A DNA stretch of 64,000 nt from Acidisoma silvae. GTDB lineage: Bacteria; Pseudomonadota; Alphaproteobacteria; Acetobacterales; Acetobacteraceae. The stretch is taken from NCBI RefSeq assembly GCF_020618775.1, contig NZ_JAESVB010000016.1:1-64000 (forward strand). The letters run 5' to 3'. The stretch's first letter is position 1. Every line of letters begins with the position of its first letter. The notes under the pieces were generated by a model. It ran no database searches. It saw only the letters and a program-made list of their open reading frames with translations, and was not told the DNA's origin. A program made the position numbers and the translations under genes. This document shows positions 56,544 to 64,000 of the stretch, one piece after another.

Positions 56544-57593
56544 ATGAAAGAATCTCGCAAATCGGGGGCTCGGACGCGTATCACCGACCTGGCCGAAGCC
56601 GCCGGTGTCAGCGTGTCCACCGTTGATCGCGTCATCAACGGCCGCAACCCGGTACGGCAGCCGACGGCCGAAAAGGTCATGCAGGCCGCGGAATCCCTCG
56701 GCTTTCGCGGCGCCCCTGTCATTGCCCGACGCTGGTCTCGGGAAAAACCGGCCCTTCGCTTCGGCTTCCTGCTGCTGCAAAAGCATCGCAGCTTCTATCA
56801 GGCGCTGGCGCGGGATATACAAATAGCGGCGCAGGCTTCGACAGCGGCCCGCATTTCCGTGCGGATTTTCTATGCCGAGAACCTCGCGCCGACCGCCGTT
56901 GCCGCCCAGATCAAATCGCTGGGCGCGGAGGTCGACGCCATCGCCATCGTCGCCGCCAACCATCCCCTTATCTCGGCGGCGCTGGAAGCGCTGACCCTCA
57001 AGGGTGTCGCGGTCTTCGCCCTGATTTCGGATATCAGCACCGCTGCCCGCATCGGCTATGTCGGCCTCGACAATCACGCCGTGGGCCGGACCGCCGGCTG
57101 GTTCATCTCTCAGATGGCGCGGGAATCCGGCAAGGTCGCGGTGCTGGTCGGAACCCACCGTTTCCGCTGCCAGGATCTCAACGAAAGCGGCTTCCGATCC
57201 TATCTCCGGGAACATGCGACGCAATTCGAGGTCATCGAACCCGGCGCGACACTGGAAGACGCCAATGTCGCGGCAGAACTCGTCCGGCATCTGTTGCAAA
57301 GGCACCCAGACTTGCGTGGTCTTTATATCGCGGGCGGCGGCATCGGCGGCGCATTGACCGCGCTGCGCGAATGCCCACGGGCGAAATCCATCGCCACTAT
57401 CGGCAATGACCGCACCAGCGCTGCCCATCAGGGCTTGCTCGACGGGCATATTCGCCTACTGCTATCGCATCCTCTGCCCGCTCTCTGCGCCGCCTTGATC
57501 GCGCGCATGACGGATGCCGCGCAGGGCAATCCGGATGCCTTGGCGCCCTGCTATCTGGACCTTCAAATCGAGACGCCGGAAAGCCTCCGCTAG
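56544..57593 (+). CDS. LacI-family transcriptional regulator, copy 1
   Basis: A ~349-residue regulator. The N-terminal helix-turn-helix (RITDLAEAAGVSVSTVDRVINGR) is followed by a periplasmic-binding-protein fold (LRFGFLLLQKHRSFYQALARDIQ; GYVGLDNHAVGRTAGWFI; GLYIAGGGIGGALTAL). ATG at 56544 is chosen because earlier codons are not conserved. It is divergent from the first mocD-like gene and ends four bases into the second LacI gene (convergent overlap at 57590-57593). It presumably senses the substrate or inositol-like product of the Moc pathway. Confidence 0.88.
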   Translation: MKESRKSGARTRITDLAEAAGVSVSTVDRVINGRNPVRQPTAEKVMQAAESLGFRGAPVIARRWSREKPALRFGFLLLQKHRSFYQALARDIQIAAQASTAARISVRIFYAENLAPTAVAAQIKSLGAEVDAIAIVAANHPLISAALEALTLKGVAVFALISDISTAARIGYVGLDNHAVGRTAGWFISQMARESGKVAVLVGTHRFRCQDLNESGFRSYLREHATQFEVIEPGATLEDANVAAELVRHLLQRHPDLRGLYIAGGGIGGALTALRECPRAKSIATIGNDRTSAAHQGLLDGHIRLLLSHPLPALCAALIARMTDAAQGNPDALAPCYLDLQIETPESLR

Positions 57594-58603
57594 CAATTTT
57601 CCATCGTATGCAGCGTGAAGGCGATTTCGCTGGGAATCGGGAGATCCGTGCCACGACCCAGGCGGCTGAGCATGAGGTCAATCGCCCGCCGCGCCTGCAA
57701 TTCTGGCGCCTGGTCGATCGTAACCGTCATCAACCCGTCCCGCAGAAGCACCGCGCTCTCATCCGTCAATTCATGGCCGACGAAGATGGGCAGCGCCGGC
57801 CGCTGCCAATCGCGAAGGGCATTGCCCACGCCGGCGCTACCGCCACCTGTGTTATAGACGGCAACAAGGTCCGGCCGTTCCCGCAATGCCTGCATGACAT
57901 GGTGATAGCTGCGTTCCGGGTCGTCCCCTGTCGTCAGGACCGGGGCCACGGCGATGGCAGGCGCATGCCGCGCCAACCCGCGCCGAAATCCATCGATCCG
58001 CTGCTTATGGGCACGAAAACCCGTGCTGGTGGACAGGATAACGGCCGTTCCCGCGCCGCGCGCCATCCGCGCCACGAAAAAGGCCGCCGTGCCGCCGGCT
58101 TTGGTATGATCGATCCCGACATAGGCCGCGCGCGGCGAGTCTGGGACATCCGTCACCACGCAGATCACCGGGCGCCCAGCGGCTTCCGAGGCCGCAATGG
58201 CCGCGACATTGGCGGGATGCTCCTCGCAATAGACGATGATGCCGTCCGCCCGGCAGTTCACAATCCGCTGCGCCACGCGCGCCGGGTCGGTCATGTCGAT
58301 GCTGGTGCGGATAACGGTGACGGAGCGATCAAGCGTCGCGGCCACCTGCCCCATGGCGGCACCAAGCCGCCGCATGAAGGGCGTGGTGGCACGCGCCAGC
58401 ATCACTTCGATACGCAGGGCACGCGCATGCGGCACCGGCAGAATGCGGCGCAGCCCGAGTTCTCGCGCGGCATCCAGCACCCGCTGCTCGGTCTTGGGCG
58501 ATACGCTGCCACGCTCATTCAGCACGCGATCGACCGTCGCAATGCCGACGCCCGCGCGCTTTGCCACATCCTCCAGCCCATGACGGATCTTGCGCCGCTC
58601 CAT
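57590..58603 (-). CDS. LacI-family transcriptional regulator, copy 2
   Basis: A ~337-residue LacI protein with helix-turn-helix GLEDVAKRAGVGIATVDRVLNERG and ligand domain segments RIEVMLARATTPFMRRLGAAM, AAYVGIDHTKAGGTAAFFVARM and LVAVYNTGGGSAGVGNAL. ATG at 58603 follows GGGGGGAGATAGG. It is divergent from the second mocD-like gene; an 18-bp inverted repeat at 58654-58671 in the shared promoter region is a likely operator. Its 3' end overlaps the first LacI gene tail to tail. Confidence 0.88.
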   Translation of the reverse strand: MERRKIRHGLEDVAKRAGVGIATVDRVLNERGSVSPKTEQRVLDAARELGLRRILPVPHARALRIEVMLARATTPFMRRLGAAMGQVAATLDRSVTVIRTSIDMTDPARVAQRIVNCRADGIIVYCEEHPANVAAIAASEAAGRPVICVVTDVPDSPRAAYVGIDHTKAGGTAAFFVARMARGAGTAVILSTSTGFRAHKQRIDGFRRGLARHAPAIAVAPVLTTGDDPERSYHHVMQALRERPDLVAVYNTGGGSAGVGNALRDWQRPALPIFVGHELTDESAVLLRDGLMTVTIDQAPELQARRAIDLMLSRLGRGTDLPIPSEIAFTLHTMENC

Positions 58604-58653
58604 CCTATCTCCCCCCAAAGCCACTTGTGGGCCTTGCGGCGAAGCCTAGCGGA

Positions 58654-58671
58654 TTGATGGAAAACCATCAA
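58654..58671. promoter_or_regulatory. LacI-type operator candidate between lacI2 and mocD2
   Basis: TTGATGG and CCATCAA flank AAAA, giving 7-bp perfect arms. It lies 51 bases before the LacI2 start and 71 bases before the mocD2 start. The first LacI/MocD pair (56444-56543) has no full copy, only one related CCGTCAA half. Confidence 0.5.
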
Positions 58672-58741
58672 AACCTTCCGCCGGTGGGTCAGCTTGCCTG
58701 GGCTATAGCGGCTGAAAGCCTGACAAGGGCGGAGGGAACTG

Positions 58742-59812
58742 ATGACAATCGCATCGCGTGACTACAGCCTGACCGGAACGGAGACGCATCTCGCGGCCGA
58801 ACGGGGCCTGGCCTCGGCCGACTGGTATGCCCATCCCATTCCTCGCAAGCAGATGAAGGACTTGATGCGCCGCAAGGACGGCCCGGCGCTACGCGATACC
58901 GCCATTTGGCTCGGGCTGATGCTGGTCTGCGCGGGATTCGGCATTCATTTCTGGGGCAGTTGGCTCGCAGTGCCCTTCTTCATCGTCTACGGCGTGCTCT
59001 ACGGCTCGGCATCGGACTCGCGCTGGCATGAATGCGGTCATGGCACCGCCTTCAAGACGGCCTGGATGAACGATGTTGTTTACAACATTGCCTGTTTCAT
59101 GATCATGCGGGAACCGACGGTCTGGCGCTGGAGCCATACGCGGCATCACACGGATACCATCATCGTGGGCCGCGACCCTGAGATTTCGGTCAAGCGTCCG
59201 CCCGATATCGCGGGCATCTTGCTCAATCTCTTCGCTTTGAAATCCTCCTATTTCGCAATCAGGAAGCTGGCGCTCCATGCCAGCGGACGCCTGACGGATG
59301 AGGAAAAGACCTTCATCCCTGAGATGGAACAGAAGAAGGTATACGGAATAGCGCGGATCTATCTCGCCATACTGTTCGGCGTCGCCGCTTTATCCCTTGC
59401 GCTGCACAGTTGGATACCGGCCATGCTGATCGGCCTGCCGACGTTGTACGGCGGCTATCTGACCGTCATCTATGGTGTTACGCAGCATGCCGGATTGTCT
59501 GAAGACGTGCTGGACCACCGGCTGAACAGCCGCACAGTCTATATGAACCCGATTTCCCGTTTCCTTTACTGGAACATGAACTATCACGTCGAGCACCATA
59601 TGTTTCCCATGGTGCCCTATCATGCACTACCTGCCTTGCATGATGTCATTAAGGACGAGTGCCCGGAGCCTTATCCCAGCATTGTCGCCGCCTATGCCGA
59701 AATCATCCCGGCATTGCTGAAACAACGCAGTGATCCGTATTACTTCGTTCGGCGCGAACTGCCGAGCAAGACAAGAATGACGGACTCCGTTAGTCTCGTC
59801 CAAACCGCCTAA
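58742..59812 (+). CDS. mocD: MocD-like membrane di-iron oxygenase, copy 2 (rhizopine oxygenase-like)
   Basis: A 356-residue membrane oxygenase close in length and pattern to copy 1: WYAHPIPRKQMKDLMRRKDGPALR, histidine boxes HECGH (96-100), HTRHH (132-136) and NYHVEHH (about 295), and the FVRRELP end. GGAGGG precedes the ATG. It is followed at 30 bases by a Rieske ferredoxin and then a ferredoxin reductase, exactly the mocD-mocE-mocF order known for rhizopine (3-O-methyl-scyllo-inosamine) catabolism. It should hydroxylate an O-methyl group, releasing formaldehyde, or an analogous ether; activity on a different methoxy compound is possible. Confidence 0.88.
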   Translation: MTIASRDYSLTGTETHLAAERGLASADWYAHPIPRKQMKDLMRRKDGPALRDTAIWLGLMLVCAGFGIHFWGSWLAVPFFIVYGVLYGSASDSRWHECGHGTAFKTAWMNDVVYNIACFMIMREPTVWRWSHTRHHTDTIIVGRDPEISVKRPPDIAGILLNLFALKSSYFAIRKLALHASGRLTDEEKTFIPEMEQKKVYGIARIYLAILFGVAALSLALHSWIPAMLIGLPTLYGGYLTVIYGVTQHAGLSEDVLDHRLNSRTVYMNPISRFLYWNMNYHVEHHMFPMVPYHALPALHDVIKDECPEPYPSIVAAYAEIIPALLKQRSDPYYFVRRELPSKTRMTDSVSLVQTA

Positions 59813-59842
59813 CCAAAACCAAAAAGACGACGGGAAAAGATC

Positions 59843-60157
59843 ATGGCACAATGGATCAATGCCTGCGGGGCAGATGATATCGACGAGGAGGATGTCATCC
59901 GCTTCGACCATGCGGGGCAGAGTTTTGCGGTCTACCGGCTGGAGGATGACACATTTTGCGCCACCGGCGGCTTCTGCACGCATGAGAATGTGCATCTGGC
60001 CGACGGGCTGGTCATGGGCCGCATCATCGAATGCCCCAAGCATAACGGCCGCTTCGATATTCCCACCGGCAAGGCCAAAGGCGCTCCGGCCTGCATCGAC
60101 CTCAAAACCTTCCCCGTGAAGATCGAGGACGGTCGCGTCTTCATCGACCTCGGCTGA
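59843..60157 (+). CDS. mocE: MocE-like Rieske [2Fe-2S] ferredoxin
   Basis: A 104-residue Rieske protein with the cluster ligands Cys45-x-His47 (CTHENVHL) and Cys64-x2-His67 (CPKHNGRF). It carries electrons to the MocD-type oxygenase. The ATG follows GGGAAAAG, 30 bases after mocD2 and 12 bases before the reductase gene. Confidence 0.92.
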   Translation: MAQWINACGADDIDEEDVIRFDHAGQSFAVYRLEDDTFCATGGFCTHENVHLADGLVMGRIIECPKHNGRFDIPTGKAKGAPACIDLKTFPVKIEDGRVFIDLG

Positions 60158-60169
60158 GGGCAGCGCATC

Positions 60170-61426
60170 ATGTCGTCGGCGTCAGATCCAGGCATTGTCA
60201 TTATCGGCGCGGGAGAGGCCGGCACCCGCGCCGCTCTCACCCTGAGAGAAAGGCATTATACAGGTTCCGTCACGCTGATCGGCGCGGAAACGCATCTGCC
60301 CTACGAACGGCCGCCTTTGTCCAAAGCCGCGCAGACGGCGCTTGACCACCCATCGCCTGCCCTTATCGGCGGTGCCGACCGCCTTGCCGACTTGGGAATC
60401 ACCTATCGCACAGGTGTCATGGTAACAGGGATCGATCGCGCGGCGCAAACGGTCAGCGTGCAGGACGGCCTGTCACTGCCCTATGCCCAGTTGCTGTTGG
60501 CGACCGGAGCGAAGCCGCGCACCCTGGCCCTGCCCGGCGCGACGGCTGACAATGTTCTCTATCTGCGCACCTTTGTGGATGCTCTGGCGCTGCGAAACAG
60601 GCTTGCACACGGCATCCGTCTTGTTGTCATCGGGGGCGGTTTTATCGGCCTGGAAGTGGCGGCCAGCGCTCTGGAACGCGGTTGCGCGGTCACTGTGGTA
60701 GAAATGGCACCGCGCATTCTGGGCCGCGCCGTGCCGGCTGAGATCGCAGCGCGTGTCGCTGCGCATCATCGGGCCGCCGGTATCACCATCATCGAAGGCA
60801 TCGGCCTGACGGCAATCGCGGCAAGACCACAGGGCAGCACCGTTGTGCTGGCGGACGGCACGGTTCTGGAAGCCGATGCCATCATCGCCGGGATTGGCGC
60901 CATTCCCGAAACCGCTTTAGCCGAAGCCGCCGGTCTCACCATTGAAAACGGCATCCGTGTCGACGGCCGCCTGGCAACCGATGACCCTGCGATCTTCGCG
61001 GCGGGCGATTGCTGTTCCTTCCCACATCCGGTCTTTGGCGGCAGGCGATTGCGGCTGGAAGCCTGGCGCAACGCGCAGGATCAGGGACGGCATGCCGCCG
61101 GCTCCATGCTGGGCGACAGGGCCGCGTTCGCGACCGTGCCCTGGTTCTGGTCCGATCAGCATGGTGATACGTTGCAGATCGCGGGCCTGCCGGATGAGGG
61201 TGACCAGACCGTGACGCGGGATCTGGGCGGGATGCCCTTTCTGTTCCATCTCAAAGGCGGGCGGCTGGTCGGCGCCAGTGCCTTTGGTCCCATCGGCAAG
61301 GTCGCGAAAGATATCCGTCTGGCCGAGATGCTGATCGACGCGAAGTGCCACCCGGACCCGGCGGCGCTGGCGGACCCGGCCGTCAAACTCAAGGCGCTGC
61401 TGCCGACCCGCGCGACGGCCGCTTGA
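60170..61426 (+). CDS. mocF: MocF-like ferredoxin reductase (FAD/NAD(P)H)
   Basis: A 418-residue flavoprotein with FAD loop IVIIGAGEAGTRAALTLRE, YERPPLSK, NAD(P)H loop VVIGGGFIGLEVAASALERG and the second FAD contact IFAAGDCCSFPHPVFG. It reduces the Rieske ferredoxin for the MocD oxygenases. The C-terminal domain (WFWSDQHGDTLQIAGLPDEGD) is typical of ferredoxin reductases of oxygenase systems. The next gene starts within or just after its stop, so the operon continues. Confidence 0.92.
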   Translation: MSSASDPGIVIIGAGEAGTRAALTLRERHYTGSVTLIGAETHLPYERPPLSKAAQTALDHPSPALIGGADRLADLGITYRTGVMVTGIDRAAQTVSVQDGLSLPYAQLLLATGAKPRTLALPGATADNVLYLRTFVDALALRNRLAHGIRLVVIGGGFIGLEVAASALERGCAVTVVEMAPRILGRAVPAEIAARVAAHHRAAGITIIEGIGLTAIAARPQGSTVVLADGTVLEADAIIAGIGAIPETALAEAAGLTIENGIRVDGRLATDDPAIFAAGDCCSFPHPVFGGRRLRLEAWRNAQDQGRHAAGSMLGDRAAFATVPWFWSDQHGDTLQIAGLPDEGDQTVTRDLGGMPFLFHLKGGRLVGASAFGPIGKVAKDIRLAEMLIDAKCHPDPAALADPAVKLKALLPTRATAA

Positions 61427-61428
61427 GA

Positions 61429-62262
61429 GTGCAAAAGCTCCTCGTTTTCCAGTCGCTTTGGGGCATGCAGCGCCTGCGCGGGCAGGCGAATGAGCCAAGC
61501 CTCGCAGAGAAAATCGCGCGCATCGCGGCGGCCGGCTTCGACGGCGTGACCGATCATTTCTACGACCGCGATCAGGTCGCGCCGCTTGCGGCGCTGCTGC
61601 GGCAGCATGGGCTGGCGATCGAAGGCCAGGCCTTTCCGCGCGATGTTGCGGGGCTTGAACCGGCACTCGCCATGGCGGCTGAATTCGGCTGCCACCACAT
61701 CACCGTCCAACCCCTGGTCTGCCCGATGACAGTGGCGGAGTGTCTGCCCATCCTTGAAGGCTGGCAGCGCCTGGCTGAGAAGGCCGGCGTCGCCGTCTAT
61801 ATTGAAACCCATCGCGGCCGCATGACGAACGATCTGCCGTTTACGCTGCACTTGCTCGACGCTTTCCCTCATCTGCTCCTGACGGCTGATCTCTCCCATT
61901 ACGTGACGGCGCGGGAGATGGAATTGCCGCTGCCGGATGAAACCGAAGCCCAGATATCGCGAATTCTAACCCATGCCTGGGCTTTTCACGGCCGCGTCGC
62001 CGGCTCTCACCAGGTACAGTTGCCGCTAGGCTTTCCTGCGCATCAGCCTTGGGTCGCCACGTTCGCGCGCTGGTGGCAGCAAGGTTTTGCGAATTGGCGG
62101 CAGCGCGCGGCCCCCGACGCCACACTCTCCTTCACCTGCGAGCTTGGGCCGGCCCCCTATGCCATGACCGGGCCGGACGGGCAGGATCTGACGGACCGTT
62201 GGGACGAGGCCTTGCTGCTGAAAGATAAAGCCCGCGCGCTTTGGGCGGGCCTTTGCCCCTAA
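61429..62262 (+). CDS. Sugar phosphate isomerase/epimerase-like TIM barrel (IolE/MocC-like)
   Basis: A ~277-residue xylose-isomerase-like TIM barrel. Elements include the start QKLLVFQSLWGMQRLRGQ, GFDGVTDHFYD, VAVYIETHRGRMTND, LLLTADLSHYVTA and FTCELGPAPYAMTG, consistent with a metal-binding Glu-Asp-His-Glu set. MocC and IolE (inosose dehydratase) are in the same superfamily, so an inosose-type step after demethylation and deamination is likely (inference). GTG at 61429 or TTG at 61423 must be the start; there is no ATG at the junction, and the longer frame lies within mocF. A GCCCGC/GCGGGC hairpin (62230-62250) sits in its last codons and may act as a terminator. Confidence 0.78.
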   Translation: MQKLLVFQSLWGMQRLRGQANEPSLAEKIARIAAAGFDGVTDHFYDRDQVAPLAALLRQHGLAIEGQAFPRDVAGLEPALAMAAEFGCHHITVQPLVCPMTVAECLPILEGWQRLAEKAGVAVYIETHRGRMTNDLPFTLHLLDAFPHLLLTADLSHYVTAREMELPLPDETEAQISRILTHAWAFHGRVAGSHQVQLPLGFPAHQPWVATFARWWQQGFANWRQRAAPDATLSFTCELGPAPYAMTGPDGQDLTDRWDEALLLKDKARALWAGLCP

Positions 62263-62475
62263 TGCGGAACGACAAGACATAGGTGTCTCGCCCGGGTCAG
62301 GGGCTCAGCCGAAATAGCTGTGCGCCACCGTCATTGCGGTAGGGGGCCAGTTCACGCAGGGTCTTGCAAAAATTCACTCGGCCGCTGCGGATGCCGCATG
62401 TCTTACTTTCGGCTGATTGGCCAGCAAACTCACGGCCCTTAGGCTGCCCACTGACCAATAGGCAGTGGGAAAATC

Positions 62476-63717
62476 ATGTCCAGCTTGACGAACTCCCGCG
62501 ATTCCAGCCTTCGCGAGCGCGCGCGCAAGGTCGTGCCGGGCGGTATGTGGGGCCATATGAATGCGGTGGCCTTGCCCGAGGGCTATCCGCAATTCTTCGC
62601 GCGCGGCGCGGGCAGCCGGCTGTGGGATGTCGACGGCCACGAATATGTGGATTTCATGTGCAGTTGGGGGCCGATTATTCTCGGCCATCACCATCCGGAA
62701 GTCGATGCCGCCGCCCGCCGACAGTGGGAGCAGGGCGACTGCCTCAACGGCCCCAACGAGGCGATGGTAGAGCTGGCCGAAACCCTGGTCGGGATCGTGC
62801 CGCATGCCGACTGGGCGCAGTTCCAGAAGAACGGGACGGATGCGACGACGACGGCGGTCACCATCGCCCGCGCCGGCACGCAGCGCCGCAAGATTCTGGT
62901 TGCCAAGGGCGCCTATCATGGCGCGGTGCCTTGGTGCTCGCCCTCTCTGGTCGGCGTTACGACCGAGGATCGCGCCCATATCCTGACCTATACCTATAAC
63001 GATGCGGCAAGCCTGGAACAGGCCGTAGCCCTGGCCGGCGACGATCTGGCGGGCATCATCGTCAGCGCCTTCCAGCACGATTACGGACATGACCAGCATC
63101 TGCCGGATGTGGCCTTCGCTCAGGCCGCACGCGCTATCTGCGACCGGACCGGGGCAGCGCTGATCGTCGACGATGTCCGCGCCGGCTTTCGCCTTAATCT
63201 CGGCGGCAGCTGGGAAAATGTCGGGGTCCGCCCCGATCTTTCGGCCTGGAGCAAGGCGATTGCCAATGGCTTCACACTGGCCGCCGTCACCGGCAACGAC
63301 CGCTTTCGCGATGCCACATCATCGATCTTCACCACGGGCTCCTTCTGGTGCTCGGCCATGTCAATGGCGGCGGCGGTCGCGACTCTGACGGTGCTGCGGC
63401 GGGATGACGGCGTCGGCCATATGACGCGGCTGGGCCAGGCGCTGCGCGACGGACTGGCAGGCTTGAGCCGGCAATACAGCATGCCGATCCGCCAGACCGG
63501 CCCGGTGCAAATGCCGATGGTGCTGTTCGAGGATGATGCCGATCACCGCAAGGGTTTCGCCTTCTGCGCCGCCGCCGTGCAGCAGGGCGTCTACTTCCAC
63601 CCGCTGCACAATATGTTCCTCTCGACCGCGCATACGCCCGAGGATATCGCCCGCGCGCTTGACGCGGCGGAGCATGGCTTCAAGGCGGCCCGTGCGGTCG
63701 CCCCGGCTCACGACTGA
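62476..63717 (+). CDS. Class III PLP aminotransferase (glutamate-1-semialdehyde aminomutase-like)
   Basis: A 413-residue class III aminotransferase. GHHHPEVDAAARRQWEQGDCLNGPNEAM and FQKNGTDATTTAVTIARA are HemL-like. PLP contacts include the aspartate in LIVDDVRAGFRLNLGG and the Schiff-base lysine in DLSAWSKAIANGFTLAAVTG. A housekeeping HemL is unlikely in this context. Removal or addition of the amino group of an amino-cyclitol or amino acid in the Moc pathway is a better guess. The 62263-62475 gap contains the CCCACTG/CAGTGGG hairpin right before the ribosome site. Confidence 0.85.
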   Translation: MSSLTNSRDSSLRERARKVVPGGMWGHMNAVALPEGYPQFFARGAGSRLWDVDGHEYVDFMCSWGPIILGHHHPEVDAAARRQWEQGDCLNGPNEAMVELAETLVGIVPHADWAQFQKNGTDATTTAVTIARAGTQRRKILVAKGAYHGAVPWCSPSLVGVTTEDRAHILTYTYNDAASLEQAVALAGDDLAGIIVSAFQHDYGHDQHLPDVAFAQAARAICDRTGAALIVDDVRAGFRLNLGGSWENVGVRPDLSAWSKAIANGFTLAAVTGNDRFRDATSSIFTTGSFWCSAMSMAAAVATLTVLRRDDGVGHMTRLGQALRDGLAGLSRQYSMPIRQTGPVQMPMVLFEDDADHRKGFAFCAAAVQQGVYFHPLHNMFLSTAHTPEDIARALDAAEHGFKAARAVAPAHD

Positions 63718-63763
63718 CGCCTAAGCCTAAAGCCCGCAACGATCGCAACACATGGAGTCTTCG

Positions 63764-64000
63764 ATGATGGCGACTGGAAATCTCTGGCGGCGCGGCCTGT
63801 TCTCTGCGGCCTCCCTGATGATCATGGCGGCGAGCGGTGCGCTTGCGACCGCCGGCACTGCACAGGCAGCCGATAGCGAGATCGTGGTCGCGCGCGCCAT
63901 GGACCTCAACTCCCTCGACCCGGCGCGGGCTTATTGCGATACCTGCCAGATCTATCTCTCGGCGGTCTATGATACATTGCTGACACTGGCGCCGGACAAT
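63764..64000 (+). CDS. Family 5 (Dpp/Opp-type) substrate-binding protein, N-terminal fragment
   Basis: The first 79 codons of a periplasmic binding protein; the gene runs past the window end. A signal peptide (LFSAASLMIMAASGALATAGTAQAAD) precedes VVARAMDLNSLDPARAYCDTCQIYLSAVYDTLLTL, the normal start of a solute-binding family 5 protein. ATG at 63764 has GGAG six bases upstream; an in-frame ATG at 63752 is possible. Its position behind the Moc-like island suggests a transporter for the same substrate. Confidence 0.82.
   Translation, partial: MMATGNLWRRGLFSAASLMIMAASGALATAGTAQAADSEIVVARAMDLNSLDPARAYCDTCQIYLSAVYDTLLTLAPDN

Overview
The window is high-GC DNA with long runs of co-oriented catabolic genes, twin-arginine signal peptides on binding proteins, ABC/SSS transporters and many GntR/LacI/ROK regulators. 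This fits an alphaproteobacterium. The threonine-rich collagen-like protein with a beta-roll C-terminus and the GC-x3-WRGPWGHCR secreted protein make Acetobacteraceae a reasonable guess (inference from recall, not from a search). There are no rRNA or tRNA genes, CRISPR arrays or insertion sequences that I can see. Almost the whole window is an accessory 'nutrient scavenging' region.

Layout. 1-4.4 kb: the 3' part of a giant Gly-X-Thr repeat surface protein, a terminator and an RhlE-type helicase. 4.5-9.4 kb: a minus-strand operon of aldolase, FGGY kinase and DhaKL (ketose-1-phosphate/triokinase type) with a HutC-type GntR regulator; a 14-bp operator occurs once before the regulator and once before the operon. 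9.7-13.8 kb: a FecI-FecR-TonB receptor iron-uptake unit with two related Fur-like boxes. 13.9-19.9 kb: a ROK regulator divergent from a ketose 3-epimerase, a P-loop sugar kinase, an Na+/solute symporter and a small membrane protein, plus a mutarotase-like gene. 20-28.4 kb: GT87 membrane protein, an EAL-domain remnant, a DapA-like lyase, a decayed GntR gene, an aldehyde dehydrogenase, a small secreted protein, a GtrB-like glycosyltransferase and a SnoaL-FMO fusion.

28.6-40 kb: a coherent catabolic regulon containing a GMC oxidoreductase, a FadR-type GntR, an SDR, an aldehyde dehydrogenase, a CUT2 sugar-type ABC transporter, a beta-keto acid cleavage enzyme and a HisD-like dehydrogenase. A palindrome CTGTGATCACAG stands upstream of three of its transcription units, once with one mismatch. 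40.7-50.6 kb: a zinc alcohol dehydrogenase, bifunctional PutA and a complete Dpp/Opp peptide transporter. 50.9-54.6 kb: a GT2 glycosyltransferase facing a FAD-oxidoreductase/DegT-aminotransferase pair.

55.2-64 kb: a candidate structured RNA, then a rhizopine-like (Moc) oxygenase island. It has two MocD-type di-iron membrane oxygenase paralogues, each divergent from its own LacI regulator, one MocE Rieske ferredoxin, one MocF reductase, an IolE/MocC-like TIM barrel, a HemL-like class III aminotransferase and the start of a second Dpp-type binding protein. This island, the CTGTGATCACAG regulon and the structured RNA are the parts most worth a second look. Functions are read from motifs and context; no database search was run.
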